The notes beneath the pieces are model-generated. The model was not told the DNA's origin and did not search any database. It saw only the letters and a program-made list of their open reading frames with translations. The position numbers and the translations under genes were made by a program. A stretch of DNA of 64,000 nucleotides from Vogesella indigofera (GTDB taxonomy: Bacteria; Pseudomonadota; Gammaproteobacteria; Burkholderiales; Chromobacteriaceae), in contig NZ_RBID01000001.1 in assembly GCF_003633895.1 (NCBI RefSeq), forward strand, positions 62,001-126,000, given 5' to 3'. Each line of letters begins with the position of its first letter. Positions within the stretch are counted from its first letter, which is position 1. Of this stretch, positions 47,493-57,805 are shown piece by piece.

Positions 47493-48989
47493 TTAGAGCT
47501 TGCTTTGCGCAACGTGCGCGATCAGTTCATTGACAGACAGGTGCATCTTCTCAACGAACAGCTGCGGGTACAGACCCATACCCAGTACGGTCACGGCCAG
47601 GATCACCAGAATCAGGAATTCACGCTTGTTGACGTCCTTCATCTCTTCCACGTGGTGGTTGCCCACATCACCGAAAATCACGCGCTTGTACATCCACAGG
47701 GTGTAGGCGGCGCCGAAGATCAGCGTGGTGGCAGCCAGCGCGGCAACCAGGAAGTTCACCTGCACCGCACCCATGATCACCATGAACTCGCCGACGAAGC
47801 CGGAGGTGGCAGGCAGGCCGGAGTTGGCCATGCCGAACAGCATCATGAAGGCGGCAAAAATCGGCATCTTGTTGGCGACACCACCGTAGTCGGCGATGTT
47901 GCGGCTGTGCACGCGGTCATACATCACGCCGATGCAGAAGAACATCGCGGCGGAGACGAAGCCGTGCGACACCATCTGTACCAGTGCACCTTCCACCGCC
48001 CACGCATTCATCTGGCTACCGGTGAACAGGAACATGCCCAGGGTCACGAAGCCCATGTGGGAAATGGAGGAGTAAGCCACCAGTTTCTTCATGTCGGTTT
48101 GTACCAGTGCCACCAGACCGATGTACACCACCGCCACCAGCGACAGGCCGATCATGATCGGGGCCAGCTCGATCGAGGCATCCGGCACGATAGGCAGTGC
48201 AAATCGCAGGAAGCCGTAAGCACCGATCTTCAGCGTGATCGCCGCCAGCACCATGGAGCCACCGGTCGGCGCTTCCACGTGGGCATCCGGCAACCAGGTG
48301 TGTACCGGCCACATCGGCACCTTCACCGCAAATGACAGGAAGAAGGCGATGAACAGCAGGATCTGGACCTGCAGTGGGATCTGCTTCAGTGCCTGGAAGG
48401 CCTGGATGTCAAAGGTCTTGCCGGCCTGGAAATACAGGTAGATGAACGCTACCAGCATCAGCAGCGAACCCAGCAGCGTGTACAGGAAGAACTTGATCGA
48501 GGCGTAAACGCGACGCGGACCACCCCACACACCGATGATCAGGTACATCGGGATCAGCATGCCCTCGAAGAACACGTAGAACAGGATCGCATCCAGCGCG
48601 GCGAAAGCACCGTTGATCAGGCCCGACATGATCAGGAACGCGGCCATGTACTGCGCGGTGCGCTTCTGGATCACTTCCCAGCCGGCCAGGATCACCATCA
48701 GCGTGGTGAAGCTGTTCAGCACGATGAACAGCATCGAGATGCCGTCCACCCCCAGGTGGTAGTTGATACCGAGGGATTCGATCCACGGCATGTTTTCGAC
48801 AAACTGCATGCCGCCATGCAGGTTGTCGAACTGCGTAAACAACGGGAGCGATACCAGGAACCCCAGCACGGCACCAGCCAGCGCCAGCCAGCGCGCCAGC
48901 GGTGCGCGCTGGTCGCCACCGGTCGCCAGCACCAGCAGGCCGGCTACGATGGGGGTCCAGATCACCAGACTCAAAGGATTAGCAAACAT
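47493..48989 (-). CDS. nuoM: NADH-quinone oxidoreductase subunit M
   Basis: Second antiporter-like pump subunit, 498 residues. The conserved Glu is in FYVFFEGMLIPMYLIIGVWG, Lys in AVKVPMWPVHTWLPDAHVEA, and the discontinuous-helix region KLVAYSSISHMGFVTLG is present. Order nuoL-nuoM-nuoN is standard. No anomalies. Confidence 0.97.
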   Translation of the reverse strand: MFANPLSLVIWTPIVAGLLVLATGGDQRAPLARWLALAGAVLGFLVSLPLFTQFDNLHGGMQFVENMPWIESLGINYHLGVDGISMLFIVLNSFTTLMVILAGWEVIQKRTAQYMAAFLIMSGLINGAFAALDAILFYVFFEGMLIPMYLIIGVWGGPRRVYASIKFFLYTLLGSLLMLVAFIYLYFQAGKTFDIQAFQALKQIPLQVQILLFIAFFLSFAVKVPMWPVHTWLPDAHVEAPTGGSMVLAAITLKIGAYGFLRFALPIVPDASIELAPIMIGLSLVAVVYIGLVALVQTDMKKLVAYSSISHMGFVTLGMFLFTGSQMNAWAVEGALVQMVSHGFVSAAMFFCIGVMYDRVHSRNIADYGGVANKMPIFAAFMMLFGMANSGLPATSGFVGEFMVIMGAVQVNFLVAALAATTLIFGAAYTLWMYKRVIFGDVGNHHVEEMKDVNKREFLILVILAVTVLGMGLYPQLFVEKMHLSVNELIAHVAQSKL

Positions 48990-49030
48990 ATCGAGAACCT
49001 AATTTGTTATATCGATTCCGGTACCGATCC

Positions 49031-51082
49031 TTAACGGAGGATCAGCGGCTTGAACCAGTACGTCATCAGAACCAGCACCCCGATGATCATCACCGCAGCG
49101 TAGCTGTAGATGAAACCGGTTTGCAGCTTGCGGACCGCTCTGGATACCGAGCCGACCAGACGGGCACTGCCATTCACCAGCAAGCCATCGATCAGCAGCA
49201 TGTCACCGACTTTCCAGAAGAAAGTGCCCAGTGCGCGCGAACCTTTGGCAAACACAGCGAAGTACAGCTCGTCCATGTAGTACTTGTTCTCGAGTAGCGT
49301 GTGCACACCGGAGAACTTCTGCTTGATGGCGGCCGGAATGTGCGGCGCCTTCATGTAGAAGAACCAGGCCAGTGCCACACCCGCTGCGGCCAACCAGAAC
49401 GGCAGGGTCACGAAGGCGTGCAGGCCCATGGCCATTGCATCGTGGGCATGGTGCATAGCTGCTTCCAGGCCCGGATGTGCTTCCAGATTGGTGAAAATCA
49501 CGCCGTTGAAGAACTCGCCACCGACCAGCGGATGAATGGCGAAGAAACCGATCAGCACCGAAGGAATCGCCAGCAGTGCCAGTGGCAGGGTCACCACCCA
49601 TGGCGACTCGTGCGGCTTGTCGTTCGGACCCAGGCCATGGTGGTGGTCATCGGACGGCTCTTCGTCATCGTGATCGCCCTCATGAGCGTGGTGCGAACCG
49701 TGGTTCTCCATCCAGCGTTCCTTGCCGTGGAAGACCAGGAAATACATGCGGAAAGAGTAGAACGCGGTCACGAACACGCCGGCGATCACGGCAAAGTAGG
49801 CAAAGCCGGAAGCCGCCAGGTTGCTGTGTTCCACGGCCAGGATGATGGAATCCTTGGAGTAGAAGCCGGAGAAGAACGGGGTACCGATCAGTGCCAACGA
49901 GCCCAGCAGCGAGGTGATCCAGGTAATCGGCATGTACTTGCGCAGGCCGCCCATATTGCGCATGTCCTGGTCATGGTGCATGCCCATGATCACGGAACCG
50001 GCGCCAAGGAACAGCAAGGCCTTGAAGAACGCGTGCGTCATCACGTGGAACATGGCCACCGAGTAGGCGGACGCGCCCAGTGCTACGGTCATGTAACCCA
50101 GCTGCGACAGGGTAGAGTAAGCCACCACACGCTTGATGTCGTTCTGTACCACACCGAGGAAACCCATGAACAGCGCGGTGATCGAGCCGGCCACCATCAC
50201 CACGTTCAGTGCGGTATCCGACATTTCGAACAGCGGGCTCATGCGCGATACCATGAAGATACCGGCGGTCACCATGGTCGCCGCGTGAATCAGCGCGGAG
50301 ATCGGCGTCGGGCCTTCCATCGAGTCCGGCAGCCACACGTGCAGCGGGAACTGCGCCGATTTACCCATCGCGCCGATGAACAGCAGGATGCAGGTCACGG
50401 TCAGCAGCGACCACTCCACGCCAGGGATGATCTGGATGGTCTTGCTGGCCAGCGCCGGCGCCGCAGCGAACACGTCGCTGTAGTTCAGCGAACCGCCGAA
50501 ATAGGCCAGTACCAGGCCGATACCGAGCAGGAAGCCGAAGTCACCGACACGGTTCACCAGGAACGCCTTCAGGTTGGCGAAGATCGCAGTCGGACGCTTG
50601 AACCAGAAACCGATCAGCAGATAGGAGACCAGACCCACCGCTTCCCAGCCGAAGAACAGCTGGATGAAGTTGTTGGACATCACCAGCATCAGCATCGAGA
50701 AGGTAAACAGCGAGATGTAGCTGAAGAAGCGCTGGTAACCCGGATCTTCGTGCATGTAGCCGATGGTGTAGATATGCACCATCAGCGACACGCTGGTTAC
50801 CACCACCAGCATCATCGCGGTCAGCGAGTCAACGAGGAAGCCGACGGAGAACTCGAAACCACCGACCGTCAGCCAAGTGTATACAGGGGCATTGAATACT
50901 TGGGTGCTGCCGTCAAGGAAGCCCTTCAGTACGCCAATCGAGAGAACCGCCGAAACTGCCACGCCAAGAATGGTAACAACGTGTGCAGCACGGCGACCAA
51001 TCGCCCATCCAAACAGGCCTGCAATGACCGACCCCACCAGTGGTGAGAGCGCAATCAGCAGGTATAAGCTCTTCATATCCAT
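49031..51082 (-). CDS. nuoL: NADH-quinone oxidoreductase subunit L
   Basis: Largest antiporter-like subunit, distal pump of complex I, with the long lateral helix. 683 residues. Marks: LFFGWEAVGLVSYLLIGFWF, the pump Lys in GKSAQFPLHVWLPDSMEGPT, DIKRVVAYSTLSQLGYM and the C-terminal span IYSYAAVMIIGVLVLMTYWF. A soluble loop near residue 457 is rich in His and acidic residues (NHGSHHAHEGDHDDEEPSDD). A repeat variant is read WLAAAG. Confidence 0.97.
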   Translation of the reverse strand: MDMKSLYLLIALSPLVGSVIAGLFGWAIGRRAAHVVTILGVAVSAVLSIGVLKGFLDGSTQVFNAPVYTWLTVGGFEFSVGFLVDSLTAMMLVVVTSVSLMVHIYTIGYMHEDPGYQRFFSYISLFTFSMLMLVMSNNFIQLFFGWEAVGLVSYLLIGFWFKRPTAIFANLKAFLVNRVGDFGFLLGIGLVLAYFGGSLNYSDVFAAAPALASKTIQIIPGVEWSLLTVTCILLFIGAMGKSAQFPLHVWLPDSMEGPTPISALIHAATMVTAGIFMVSRMSPLFEMSDTALNVVMVAGSITALFMGFLGVVQNDIKRVVAYSTLSQLGYMTVALGASAYSVAMFHVMTHAFFKALLFLGAGSVIMGMHHDQDMRNMGGLRKYMPITWITSLLGSLALIGTPFFSGFYSKDSIILAVEHSNLAASGFAYFAVIAGVFVTAFYSFRMYFLVFHGKERWMENHGSHHAHEGDHDDEEPSDDHHHGLGPNDKPHESPWVVTLPLALLAIPSVLIGFFAIHPLVGGEFFNGVIFTNLEAHPGLEAAMHHAHDAMAMGLHAFVTLPFWLAAAGVALAWFFYMKAPHIPAAIKQKFSGVHTLLENKYYMDELYFAVFAKGSRALGTFFWKVGDMLLIDGLLVNGSARLVGSVSRAVRKLQTGFIYSYAAVMIIGVLVLMTYWFKPLILR
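49385..49394 (-). repeat. Dispersed repeat, 10-mer core
   Basis: CTGCGGCCAACCAG on the plus strand inside nuoL, read WLAAA. Confidence 0.6.
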
Positions 51083-51117
51083 GTTTGTCGTGCTTTTTAA
51101 AGTGGTATCCGGTTGCC

Positions 51118-51423
51118 TTAGCCTTTGAGGCTGCCCAAGTCTTCTACGTTGATGCTGTCCAGTTTACGGAACAGCACCACCAGAATCGCCAGACCAATCG
51201 CCGATTCTGCCGCCGCAACGGTAAGGATGAAGAAGACGAAGATCTGCCCAGCCGTATCAGACAGATAGTGCGAAAACGCGATGAAGTTGTAGTTCACCGC
51301 CAGCAACATCAGTTCGATGGCCATCAGCAGGATGATCAGGTTTTTCCGGTTCAGGAAAATACCCAGTACGCTGATGGCAAACAGGATGCCGGCCAGAACC
51401 AGGAAGTGTGTGAGTGAAAGCAC
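51118..51423 (-). CDS. nuoK: NADH-quinone oxidoreductase subunit K
   Basis: 101-residue membrane subunit with three spans; the two conserved membrane glutamates are in [19 protein letters not shown] and [20 protein letters not shown]. Part of the proton route between the quinone site and the pumps. Confidence 0.97.
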   Translation of the reverse strand: MLSLTHFLVLAGILFAISVLGIFLNRKNLIILLMAIELMLLAVNYNFIAFSHYLSDTAGQIFVFFILTVAAAESAIGLAILVVLFRKLDSINVEDLGSLKG

Positions 51424-51442
51424 GTGTCCTCCTAATCGGCCG

Positions 51443-52084
51443 TCAGGCCTGTTGCTCGTTGGTGTCAGAAGCAGTGTCCACTTCAGGCTTCACCGCCTGA
51501 ACCTGAACCACACGCACGCGGTCATTACGACGCACCCGCACCTGCTCCGCCGGATTGATGTACTTGCTGTCAGCACGCTTGCGCATGGTGATACCGATGG
51601 CGGCAACCATCGCCACCAGCAGCACGACCGCCGCAGCCTCGAATGGCAGCAGATAAACGGTATACAGCTGGCGACCCAGCTCGCGCACGTTGCTGGCATC
51701 GGCCGCCACCGCAGGCCCGGCCTGGAAACCGGCAAGGTTGGCCTCCGGGCTGGACAGGATCAGCAGCATTTCGGCCACCATCACCAGCGCCACGGTACCG
51801 GCCAGCGGGAAGTTCTGCCAGAAGCCTTCGCGCAGCTTCTCGATGTTGATGTCGAGCATCATCACCACGAACAGGAACAACACCATCACCGCACCGACAT
51901 AGACCAGCACCAGCGCAATGGCGAGGAACTCCGCCTGCAGCAACAGCCAGTGGCCGGAGGCGGTAAAGAACGCCAGCACCAGATACAAGGCTGCATGAAC
52001 CGGGTTTTTGGCCGTCACCACGCGGAACGCGGCAACGATCAGGATCAACGACAGCACATAAAACACAACAGCTTGAAAGCTCAT
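51443..52084 (-). CDS. nuoJ: NADH-quinone oxidoreductase subunit J
   Basis: 213-residue membrane subunit with five spans; the conserved pi-bulge helix region is [20 protein letters not shown]. The C-terminal ~45 residues are charged and cytoplasmic. It lies between nuoI and nuoK with short gaps. Confidence 0.96.
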   Translation of the reverse strand: MSFQAVVFYVLSLILIVAAFRVVTAKNPVHAALYLVLAFFTASGHWLLLQAEFLAIALVLVYVGAVMVLFLFVVMMLDINIEKLREGFWQNFPLAGTVALVMVAEMLLILSSPEANLAGFQAGPAVAADASNVRELGRQLYTVYLLPFEAAAVVLLVAMVAAIGITMRKRADSKYINPAEQVRVRRNDRVRVVQVQAVKPEVDTASDTNEQQA

Positions 52085-52093
52085 GTCTCCCCC

Positions 52094-52591
52094 TTAGCGA
52101 TACTTGGCATCAGCAGCCTTGTTGGCCGCAATTTCAGCCTCGTACTTGTCACCCACCGCCAGCAGCATCGGCTTGGTGTAGTAGAGGTCGCCACGTTTTT
52201 CGCCGTGGTATTCAAAAATGTGCGTTTCCACAATGGCGTCGACCGGGCAGGCTTCTTCACAGAAACCGCAGAAAATGCACTTGGTCAGATCGATGTCGTA
52301 GCGGCTGGTACGACGGGTACCGTCGTCACGCTGCTCCGACTCGATGGTGATGGCCAGCGCCGGGCATACTGCCTCGCACAGCTTACAGGCGATGCAGCGC
52401 TCTTCGCCGTTGGCGTAACGGCGCTGCGCGTGCAGGCCACGGAAGCGCGGCGAGATCGGGGTCTTCTCTTCCGGGAACTGGACGGTGATCTTGCGGGCGA
52501 AGAAGTGACGACCGGTCACCATCAGGCCCTGCACCAGTTCTACCAGCAGGAAGGTTTTGAAAAAATTTCGGATCATTTCCATGCTATTCAT
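52094..52591 (-). CDS. nuoI: NADH-quinone oxidoreductase subunit I
   Basis: Peripheral-arm ferredoxin-like subunit carrying clusters N6a and N6b, 165 residues. Two C-x2-C-x2-C-x3-C-P sets: [12 protein letters not shown] and [12 protein letters not shown]. The start is uncertain: [11 protein letters not shown] could begin at the first or at the second Met, the latter with GGAT 8 bases upstream. An exact repeat copy is read EIAANKAAD at the C-terminus. Confidence 0.97.
   Translation of the reverse strand: MNSMEMIRNFFKTFLLVELVQGLMVTGRHFFARKITVQFPEEKTPISPRFRGLHAQRRYANGEERCIACKLCEAVCPALAITIESEQRDDGTRRTSRYDIDLTKCIFCGFCEEACPVDAIVETHIFEYHGEKRGDLYYTKPMLLAVGDKYEAEIAANKAADAKYR
52121..52131 (+). repeat. 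Dispersed repeat, exact core
   Basis: TTGTTGGCCGCAATTT near the 3' end of nuoI, read IAANK. Confidence 0.82.
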
Positions 52592-52601
52592 CCAATCCGT
52601 A

Positions 52602-53648
52602 TCAGTTCCACAGCGACAGTGGGCTCATCATCCAGGCGCCGACAACCAGCACCCAAACCAGCGATACCGGGATGAAGATTTTCCAGCCCAGACGCATGAT
52701 CTGGTCGTAGCGATAGCGCGGGAAGGTGGCACGGAACCACAGGAACAGGAACAGCACCAGGGAAATCTTGGCCAGCAGCCAGATCACACCGGACGCGCCC
52801 AGCGCACCCCACGATGCCGGGAACGGCGACAGCCAGCCACCCATGAACATGATGGCGGTCAGTGCCGACACCAGGATCATGTTGGCGTATTCCGCCAGGA
52901 AGAACACGGCGAAGGCCATGCCGGAGTATTCCACGTGGAAACCGGCGACAATTTCCGATTCACCTTCCGCCACGTCGAACGGGGCACGGTTGGTTTCCGC
53001 AACACCGGAAATCAGGTACACCAGGAACAGCGGGAACAGCGGTAGCCAGTTCCAGGACAGCACCGAACCACCACCGATACCGTGGCCCTGCTGGTTGACG
53101 ATCTCAACCAGGTTCAGGCTGCCGGACACCATCAGCACGCCGACCAGCGCGAAGCCCATCGAGATCTCGTAGGACACAATCTGGGCCGAGGAACGCAGTG
53201 CTCCCAGGAAGGAGTACTTGGAGTTACCCGCCCAGCCGGCCACGATCACGCCGTACACGCCCATCGAAGTGATCGCCATGATGAACAGCAGCGACGCATC
53301 GATATTGGCCAGCACCATGGTGTCGGTGAACGGGATCACCGCCCAGGCCGCCAGTGCCGGCATGATGGACAGCACCGGCGCCACCAGAAACAGACCCTTG
53401 CTCGACTTGGTTGGCAGGATGATCTCTTTCATCAGCAGCTTCACGCCGTCAGCCAGTGGCTGCAGCAGCCCTTTCGGGCCGACACGGTTAGGGCCGATAC
53501 GGATCTGCATGTAGCCGATCACCTTGCGCTCTGCCAGCGTCAGGTAGGCCACACCGATCATCAGCGGGGCAACGATGGCCAGAATCTTCAGCAGTGTCCA
53601 CACCGCCAGACCGGCCTCGGTCCCCAGCAAGTTTTGCAGCAATTCCAT
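52602..53648 (-). CDS. nuoH: NADH-quinone oxidoreductase subunit H
   Basis: Membrane subunit that forms much of the quinone-binding chamber, 348 residues, eight spans. Conserved loops: [59 protein letters not shown] and [20 protein letters not shown]. Three bases separate it from nuoG. Confidence 0.97.
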   Translation of the reverse strand: MELLQNLLGTEAGLAVWTLLKILAIVAPLMIGVAYLTLAERKVIGYMQIRIGPNRVGPKGLLQPLADGVKLLMKEIILPTKSSKGLFLVAPVLSIMPALAAWAVIPFTDTMVLANIDASLLFIMAITSMGVYGVIVAGWAGNSKYSFLGALRSSAQIVSYEISMGFALVGVLMVSGSLNLVEIVNQQGHGIGGGSVLSWNWLPLFPLFLVYLISGVAETNRAPFDVAEGESEIVAGFHVEYSGMAFAVFFLAEYANMILVSALTAIMFMGGWLSPFPASWGALGASGVIWLLAKISLVLFLFLWFRATFPRYRYDQIMRLGWKIFIPVSLVWVLVVGAWMMSPLSLWN

Positions 53649-53651
53649 GAC

Positions 53652-56006
53652 TTATCCTCGCTTGATCTGAATCGGTTCGAACAGACCACCCAGTGCCTGC
53701 GTTGCCGGATGGGCAGCAGCGACACGGACCGCACCGGCGGCAACGGCAGCGTCGGCTACCAGTTGCAGGCGAACTTCGGCCTCACCCTGGCTGACGATGG
53801 CAGGCTGACCTGCTTCCAGACCCAGTTTGGCGATGTCTTGCGGGTTGAGGGCAATCACGGGCGCGGCTGCCGCGGCGGTCTTCTGCAGCGATTCGGCGCG
53901 ACGGCAGATGGCATCGGCCTGATACATCGGCACTTCACCGATACGTACCAGCGTGCCGTCAGCCACAACGTTGGCCGCAACACTGGTCAACTGGTTGTTC
54001 AGTGCCGCAGCGATGTCACCATGCGCCAGCAACTCGGCGCGCACGTCTTCCGCACTGTTGAAATCGAAGCCGGACAGGTTGAGCATGTTGCCCAGCACGC
54101 GCAGCACTTTCCAGGCCGGACGGGTCTCGCCCAGCGGACGCACCACGCCGTTGAACGGCTGCAGCTTGCCTTCCATGTTGACAAAGGAGCCGGCGGTTTC
54201 GGAGAACGGCGCGATCGGCAGCAGCACGTCGGCGTAGTCCAGCAGCGCTTCGCCCTTGAATGCGGTCAGGGCAATCACGGTGGCAGCCTGCTTCATCGCG
54301 GCAACGGCTTGCTGGCTGTTGTAGGCGTCGGCTTCGATCTCGCTGTTGAGCAGCACGTAAGCCTTGCGCGGCGCGGCCAGCATCTCGCTGACACCGATAC
54401 CGGCAGAGACGGTCTTGCCCAGCGGGCCACGTTGCGGATTGACACCGGCGATGTCGGCACCGACGCTGTTGGCGGCTTCGGCGGCGATACCGAAACGGGC
54501 GCCAGTGACGCGGCCGATTTCCTGGGCCAGCGACAGCAGCTCGGCAAACGCCGGGTGATGTTGTGCCACGTTGCCCAGCACGATGGCAGCCGATTCGGCG
54601 GCGCACAGGCTATCGGCAATGGCACGCGCCTCGGCACCAACGTTGGCCGCAGACAGGTCCAGCGTGGTCGACGCGGACTTGATTTCCACCGCGGCTTTCA
54701 GCACCTGCGCCAGCGCATTAACGAGGGCCAGCGGCGATACGATCAGCTTGGCGTTGATGCGGGTCAGCAGCTCGTCGTCGCTGGTATGGATCACGTTCAG
54801 TGCCATGCCCTTCTTGACCGACTGGCGTAGACGCGATGCCAGCAATGGCTGCTCCTGGCGCTGGGTGGAACCCACCATCAGCACCGACTTGGCGGCCAGC
54901 AGCTCGACGATGCTGGAACCCAGCCACAGTGCGCCCTGCTGTGCCGCGGCGACACGCTTGTCGCTGCGACGCAGTGCGGCATCGATATTGTTGACGCCGA
55001 AGCTGCGCGCCAGTTTCTGCGCCAGATACAGTTCTTCGGTGGTGCTGTGCGGGCTGGCTAGGAAGCCGATGGCATCCTTGCCGTGGTCGTTGGCCACGCC
55101 GTTGAGGCCCTTGACCACGTAGTCCAGTGCCGTCTGCCAGTCGGTTTCGTGCCACTTGCCGTCAAACTTGATCATCGGCTTCTGCAGGCGCTCGGCGCTG
55201 TTCAGGCCTTCGTACGAGAAGCGGTCGCGGTCGGCGATCCAGCACTCGTTGATGTCTTCGTTTTCCAGCGGCAGGACGCGCATCACCTGGTTCTGCTTGA
55301 CCTGCACGATCAGGTTGCTGCCCAGACCGTCGTGCGGGCTGACCGACTTGCGGCGCGACAGCTCCCAGGCACGGGTAGCGTAGCGGAACGGCTTGGAGGT
55401 CAGCGCACCGACCGGGCACAGGTCGATGACGTTGCCGGAGATTTCCGAATTCACGGTCTTGCCGAGGAACGGCAGGATTTCCGAAAATTCGCTGCGGTTG
55501 GCCATACCGATTTCCTGGTAGCCACCGATCTCTTCGGTAAAGCGGACACAGCGGGTGCAATGGATGCAGCGGCTCATTTCCTCGGCGGAAACCAGCGGCC
55601 CCATGTCCTTGCCGACCACGGCGCGTTTTTCTTCCTGGTAACGGGACGAGGAATTGCCGTAGCCCACGGCCAGATCCTGCAGCTGGCACTCACCGCCCTG
55701 GTCGCAGATCGGGCAATCCAGCGGGTGGTTGATCAGCAGGAACTCCATCACGCCAGCCTGGGCCTTCTTGGCCAGCGGCGAGGCGGTATGCACTTTCATG
55801 CCGTCGGTGACCGGCGTGGCACAGGCCGGCAAAGGCTTGGGAGCCTTTTCCACTTCCACCAGGCACATGCGGCAGTTGGCCGCAATGGACAGCTTCTTGT
55901 GGTAGCAGAAGTGAGGAATATGTGTACCGGCGGTGTGGGCAGCATCCATGATGGTGATGCCCTGATTGACCGTCAGTTTTTTTCCGTCGATTTCGATTTC
56001 AAGCAT
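53652..56006 (-). CDS. nuoG: NADH-quinone oxidoreductase subunit G
   Basis: 784-residue iron-sulfur subunit of the peripheral arm. An N-terminal plant-ferredoxin [2Fe-2S] site (HFCYHKKLSIAANCRMCLVE, PLPACATPV) precedes the N5-type His/Cys site (DCPICDQGGECQLQD) and the [4Fe-4S] set CIHCTRCVRF with DLCPVGALTSKPF. A molybdopterin-oxidoreductase-like domain without cofactor follows, its C-terminal part poorly conserved and Ala-rich. It carries three dispersed-repeat copies, one of them inside the [2Fe-2S] motif (IAANC). Confidence 0.97.
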   Translation of the reverse strand: MLEIEIDGKKLTVNQGITIMDAAHTAGTHIPHFCYHKKLSIAANCRMCLVEVEKAPKPLPACATPVTDGMKVHTASPLAKKAQAGVMEFLLINHPLDCPICDQGGECQLQDLAVGYGNSSSRYQEEKRAVVGKDMGPLVSAEEMSRCIHCTRCVRFTEEIGGYQEIGMANRSEFSEILPFLGKTVNSEISGNVIDLCPVGALTSKPFRYATRAWELSRRKSVSPHDGLGSNLIVQVKQNQVMRVLPLENEDINECWIADRDRFSYEGLNSAERLQKPMIKFDGKWHETDWQTALDYVVKGLNGVANDHGKDAIGFLASPHSTTEELYLAQKLARSFGVNNIDAALRRSDKRVAAAQQGALWLGSSIVELLAAKSVLMVGSTQRQEQPLLASRLRQSVKKGMALNVIHTSDDELLTRINAKLIVSPLALVNALAQVLKAAVEIKSASTTLDLSAANVGAEARAIADSLCAAESAAIVLGNVAQHHPAFAELLSLAQEIGRVTGARFGIAAEAANSVGADIAGVNPQRGPLGKTVSAGIGVSEMLAAPRKAYVLLNSEIEADAYNSQQAVAAMKQAATVIALTAFKGEALLDYADVLLPIAPFSETAGSFVNMEGKLQPFNGVVRPLGETRPAWKVLRVLGNMLNLSGFDFNSAEDVRAELLAHGDIAAALNNQLTSVAANVVADGTLVRIGEVPMYQADAICRRAESLQKTAAAAAPVIALNPQDIAKLGLEAGQPAIVSQGEAEVRLQLVADAAVAAGAVRVAAAHPATQALGGLFEPIQIKRG
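53970..53980 (+). repeat. Dispersed repeat, exact core
   Basis: CAACGTTGGCCGCAACA inside nuoG, read VAANVV. Confidence 0.86.
54642..54651 (+). repeat. Dispersed repeat, 10-mer core
   Basis: CAACGTTGGCCGCA inside nuoG, read AANVG. Confidence 0.72.
55875..55885 (+). repeat. Dispersed repeat, exact core
   Basis: CAGTTGGCCGCAATGG inside the ferredoxin-like cysteine motif of nuoG, read IAANC. Confidence 0.84.
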
Positions 56007-56009
56007 CGC

Positions 56010-57305
56010 TCAACACCATTTGTGATCCACCAAGGCCTTCTTGTGCGTAATGAGATGTTCAAACTCATTGCGGAAGTGCTTGGTGAAACTACGAACAGGG
56101 AACACGGCGGCATCAGCCAGAGCGCAAATCGTGCGGCCCGCCATATTGTTCCCGACAGATTCCAGCAACTCCAGATCGCCGTCACGGCCTTCGCCGTTGG
56201 CGATGCGATGGATCACCTTGTACAGCCAGCCGGTACCTTCACGGCATGGCGTGCATTGGCCGCAGGATTCTTCGTGATAGAAGTAGGCCAGACGCTCCAG
56301 CGCCTTGACCATGCACACGTCTTCGTTCATCACGATGACCGCGCCGGACCCCAGCATCGAACCGGCCTTGGAAATACTGTCGTAATCCATGGTCAGCTCC
56401 ATCATCACCTCGCCCGGCAGTACCGGCGCAGACGAACCACCCGGAATCACCGCCTTCAGCTTCTTGCCATCCTTCATGCCGCCGGCCATTTCCAGCAGCG
56501 TGGCGAACGGGGTGCCCAGCGGAATCTCGTAGTTGCCAGGACGGTTGACGTGACCGGAGATGGAGAACAGCTTGGTGCCGCCGTTGTTCGGCTTGCCCGC
56601 TTCCAGGAACTTCTGGCCGCCGTCACGGATGATGAACGGCACGGAGGCGAACGACTCGGTGTTGTTGATGGTGGTCGGCTTGCCGTACAGGCCGAAGCTG
56701 GCTGGGAACGGCGGTTTGAAGCGCGGCTGGCCTTTTTTGCCTTCCAGCGATTCCAGCAGCGCGGTTTCTTCGCCGCAGATGTAGGCGCCGTAGCCGTGGT
56801 GCGCGAACAGGTCGAAGCTGAAGTCGGTGCCGAGGATGTTCTGTCCCAGCAGACCGGCCTTGCGTGCCTCGTCCAGTGCCTCTTCGAACAGCTCGTAGGC
56901 TTCGAAGATTTCACCGTGGATGTAGTTGTAACCCGCCTTGCAACCCATGGCGTAACCGGCAATGATCATGCCTTCGATCAGCGCGTGCGGGTTGTAGACG
57001 ATGATGTCGCGATCCTTGAACGTGCCCGGTTCGCCTTCGTCGGTGTTACAGACCACGTACTTGTCACCGGGGAAGGAACGCGGCATGAAGCTCCACTTCA
57101 GACCGGTCGGGAAACCTGCACCGCCACGACCACGCAAGCCGGAGTTCTTCACTTCGGCGATCACGTCTTCCTGGGGGATCTTGTTATCAAGAATTTTCTT
57201 GAGGGCCTGATAGCCACCGCGAGCCATGTAGGCCTCGAGGCGCCAGCAGTCCGGAGCGGCGGTGTCCACGCCCTCGAAAATCACGCCATTGACGAAAACT
57301 GCCAT
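56010..57305 (-). CDS. nuoF: NADH-quinone oxidoreductase subunit F
   Basis: NADH- and FMN-binding subunit, the electron entry point, 431 residues. NADH/FMN motifs [18 protein letters not shown] and [20 protein letters not shown] are intact, and cluster N3 ligands are [15 protein letters not shown] plus the Cys of [14 protein letters not shown]. The stop of nuoE and the start share one base. Confidence 0.98.
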   Translation of the reverse strand: MAVFVNGVIFEGVDTAAPDCWRLEAYMARGGYQALKKILDNKIPQEDVIAEVKNSGLRGRGGAGFPTGLKWSFMPRSFPGDKYVVCNTDEGEPGTFKDRDIIVYNPHALIEGMIIAGYAMGCKAGYNYIHGEIFEAYELFEEALDEARKAGLLGQNILGTDFSFDLFAHHGYGAYICGEETALLESLEGKKGQPRFKPPFPASFGLYGKPTTINNTESFASVPFIIRDGGQKFLEAGKPNNGGTKLFSISGHVNRPGNYEIPLGTPFATLLEMAGGMKDGKKLKAVIPGGSSAPVLPGEVMMELTMDYDSISKAGSMLGSGAVIVMNEDVCMVKALERLAYFYHEESCGQCTPCREGTGWLYKVIHRIANGEGRDGDLELLESVGNNMAGRTICALADAAVFPVRSFTKHFRNEFEHLITHKKALVDHKWC

Positions 57306-57805
57306 TATTCCAACTCCGCCAGTTTCTTATCGATAGCTTCGCGCGTCATGAAGCTGCACATTTTGTGGTTGTTCACCAGCAGGACCGGTGCATCACCACA
57401 GGCGCCCATGCACTCCCCTTCCAGCAGGGTGAACTTGCCGTCGGCGGTGGTTTCACCGATGCCGATACCCAGCTTTTCACCGATGTAGTGCGCGGCATTG
57501 ACGCCGCCTTGCAGTGCGCAAGGCAGGTTGGTGCAGACGGTCAGCTTGTATTTGCCGACCGGCTTCATGTCGTACATGTTGTAGAAGGTAGCCACTTCAT
57601 AGGCGGCAACCGGCGGGATACCCACGTAGTTGGCCACGAATTCGATCACGTCGGCATTGAGGCAGCGCTCTTCCGGCGTGTTGCCGGTTTCACGACGCTC
57701 GACCAGTGCAATGCGCAACGCGCCCATGATGGCCGAACGGAACTGGTCGGCAGGATACTTGGCCAGTTCGCGGTCAATTTTTGCAAGCGATTGTGCGGAT
57801 AGCAT
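57305..57805 (-). CDS. nuoE: NADH-quinone oxidoreductase subunit E
   Basis: Thioredoxin-like [2Fe-2S] (N1a) subunit, 166 residues. Ligands: [11 protein letters not shown] and [14 protein letters not shown]. An N-terminal helical bundle precedes [20 protein letters not shown]. Overlaps both nuoD and nuoF by one base. Confidence 0.97.
   Translation of the reverse strand: MLSAQSLAKIDRELAKYPADQFRSAIMGALRIALVERRETGNTPEERCLNADVIEFVANYVGIPPVAAYEVATFYNMYDMKPVGKYKLTVCTNLPCALQGGVNAAHYIGEKLGIGIGETTADGKFTLLEGECMGACGDAPVLLVNNHKMCSFMTREAIDKKLAELE

Noticed and set aside
56255-56265. ATTGGCCGCAG in nuoF as a further repeat copy
   Set aside because: Two mismatches to the 11-mer; left out of the count to avoid inflating it. 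Similar two-mismatch sites occur near 2267, 39075 and 43407.
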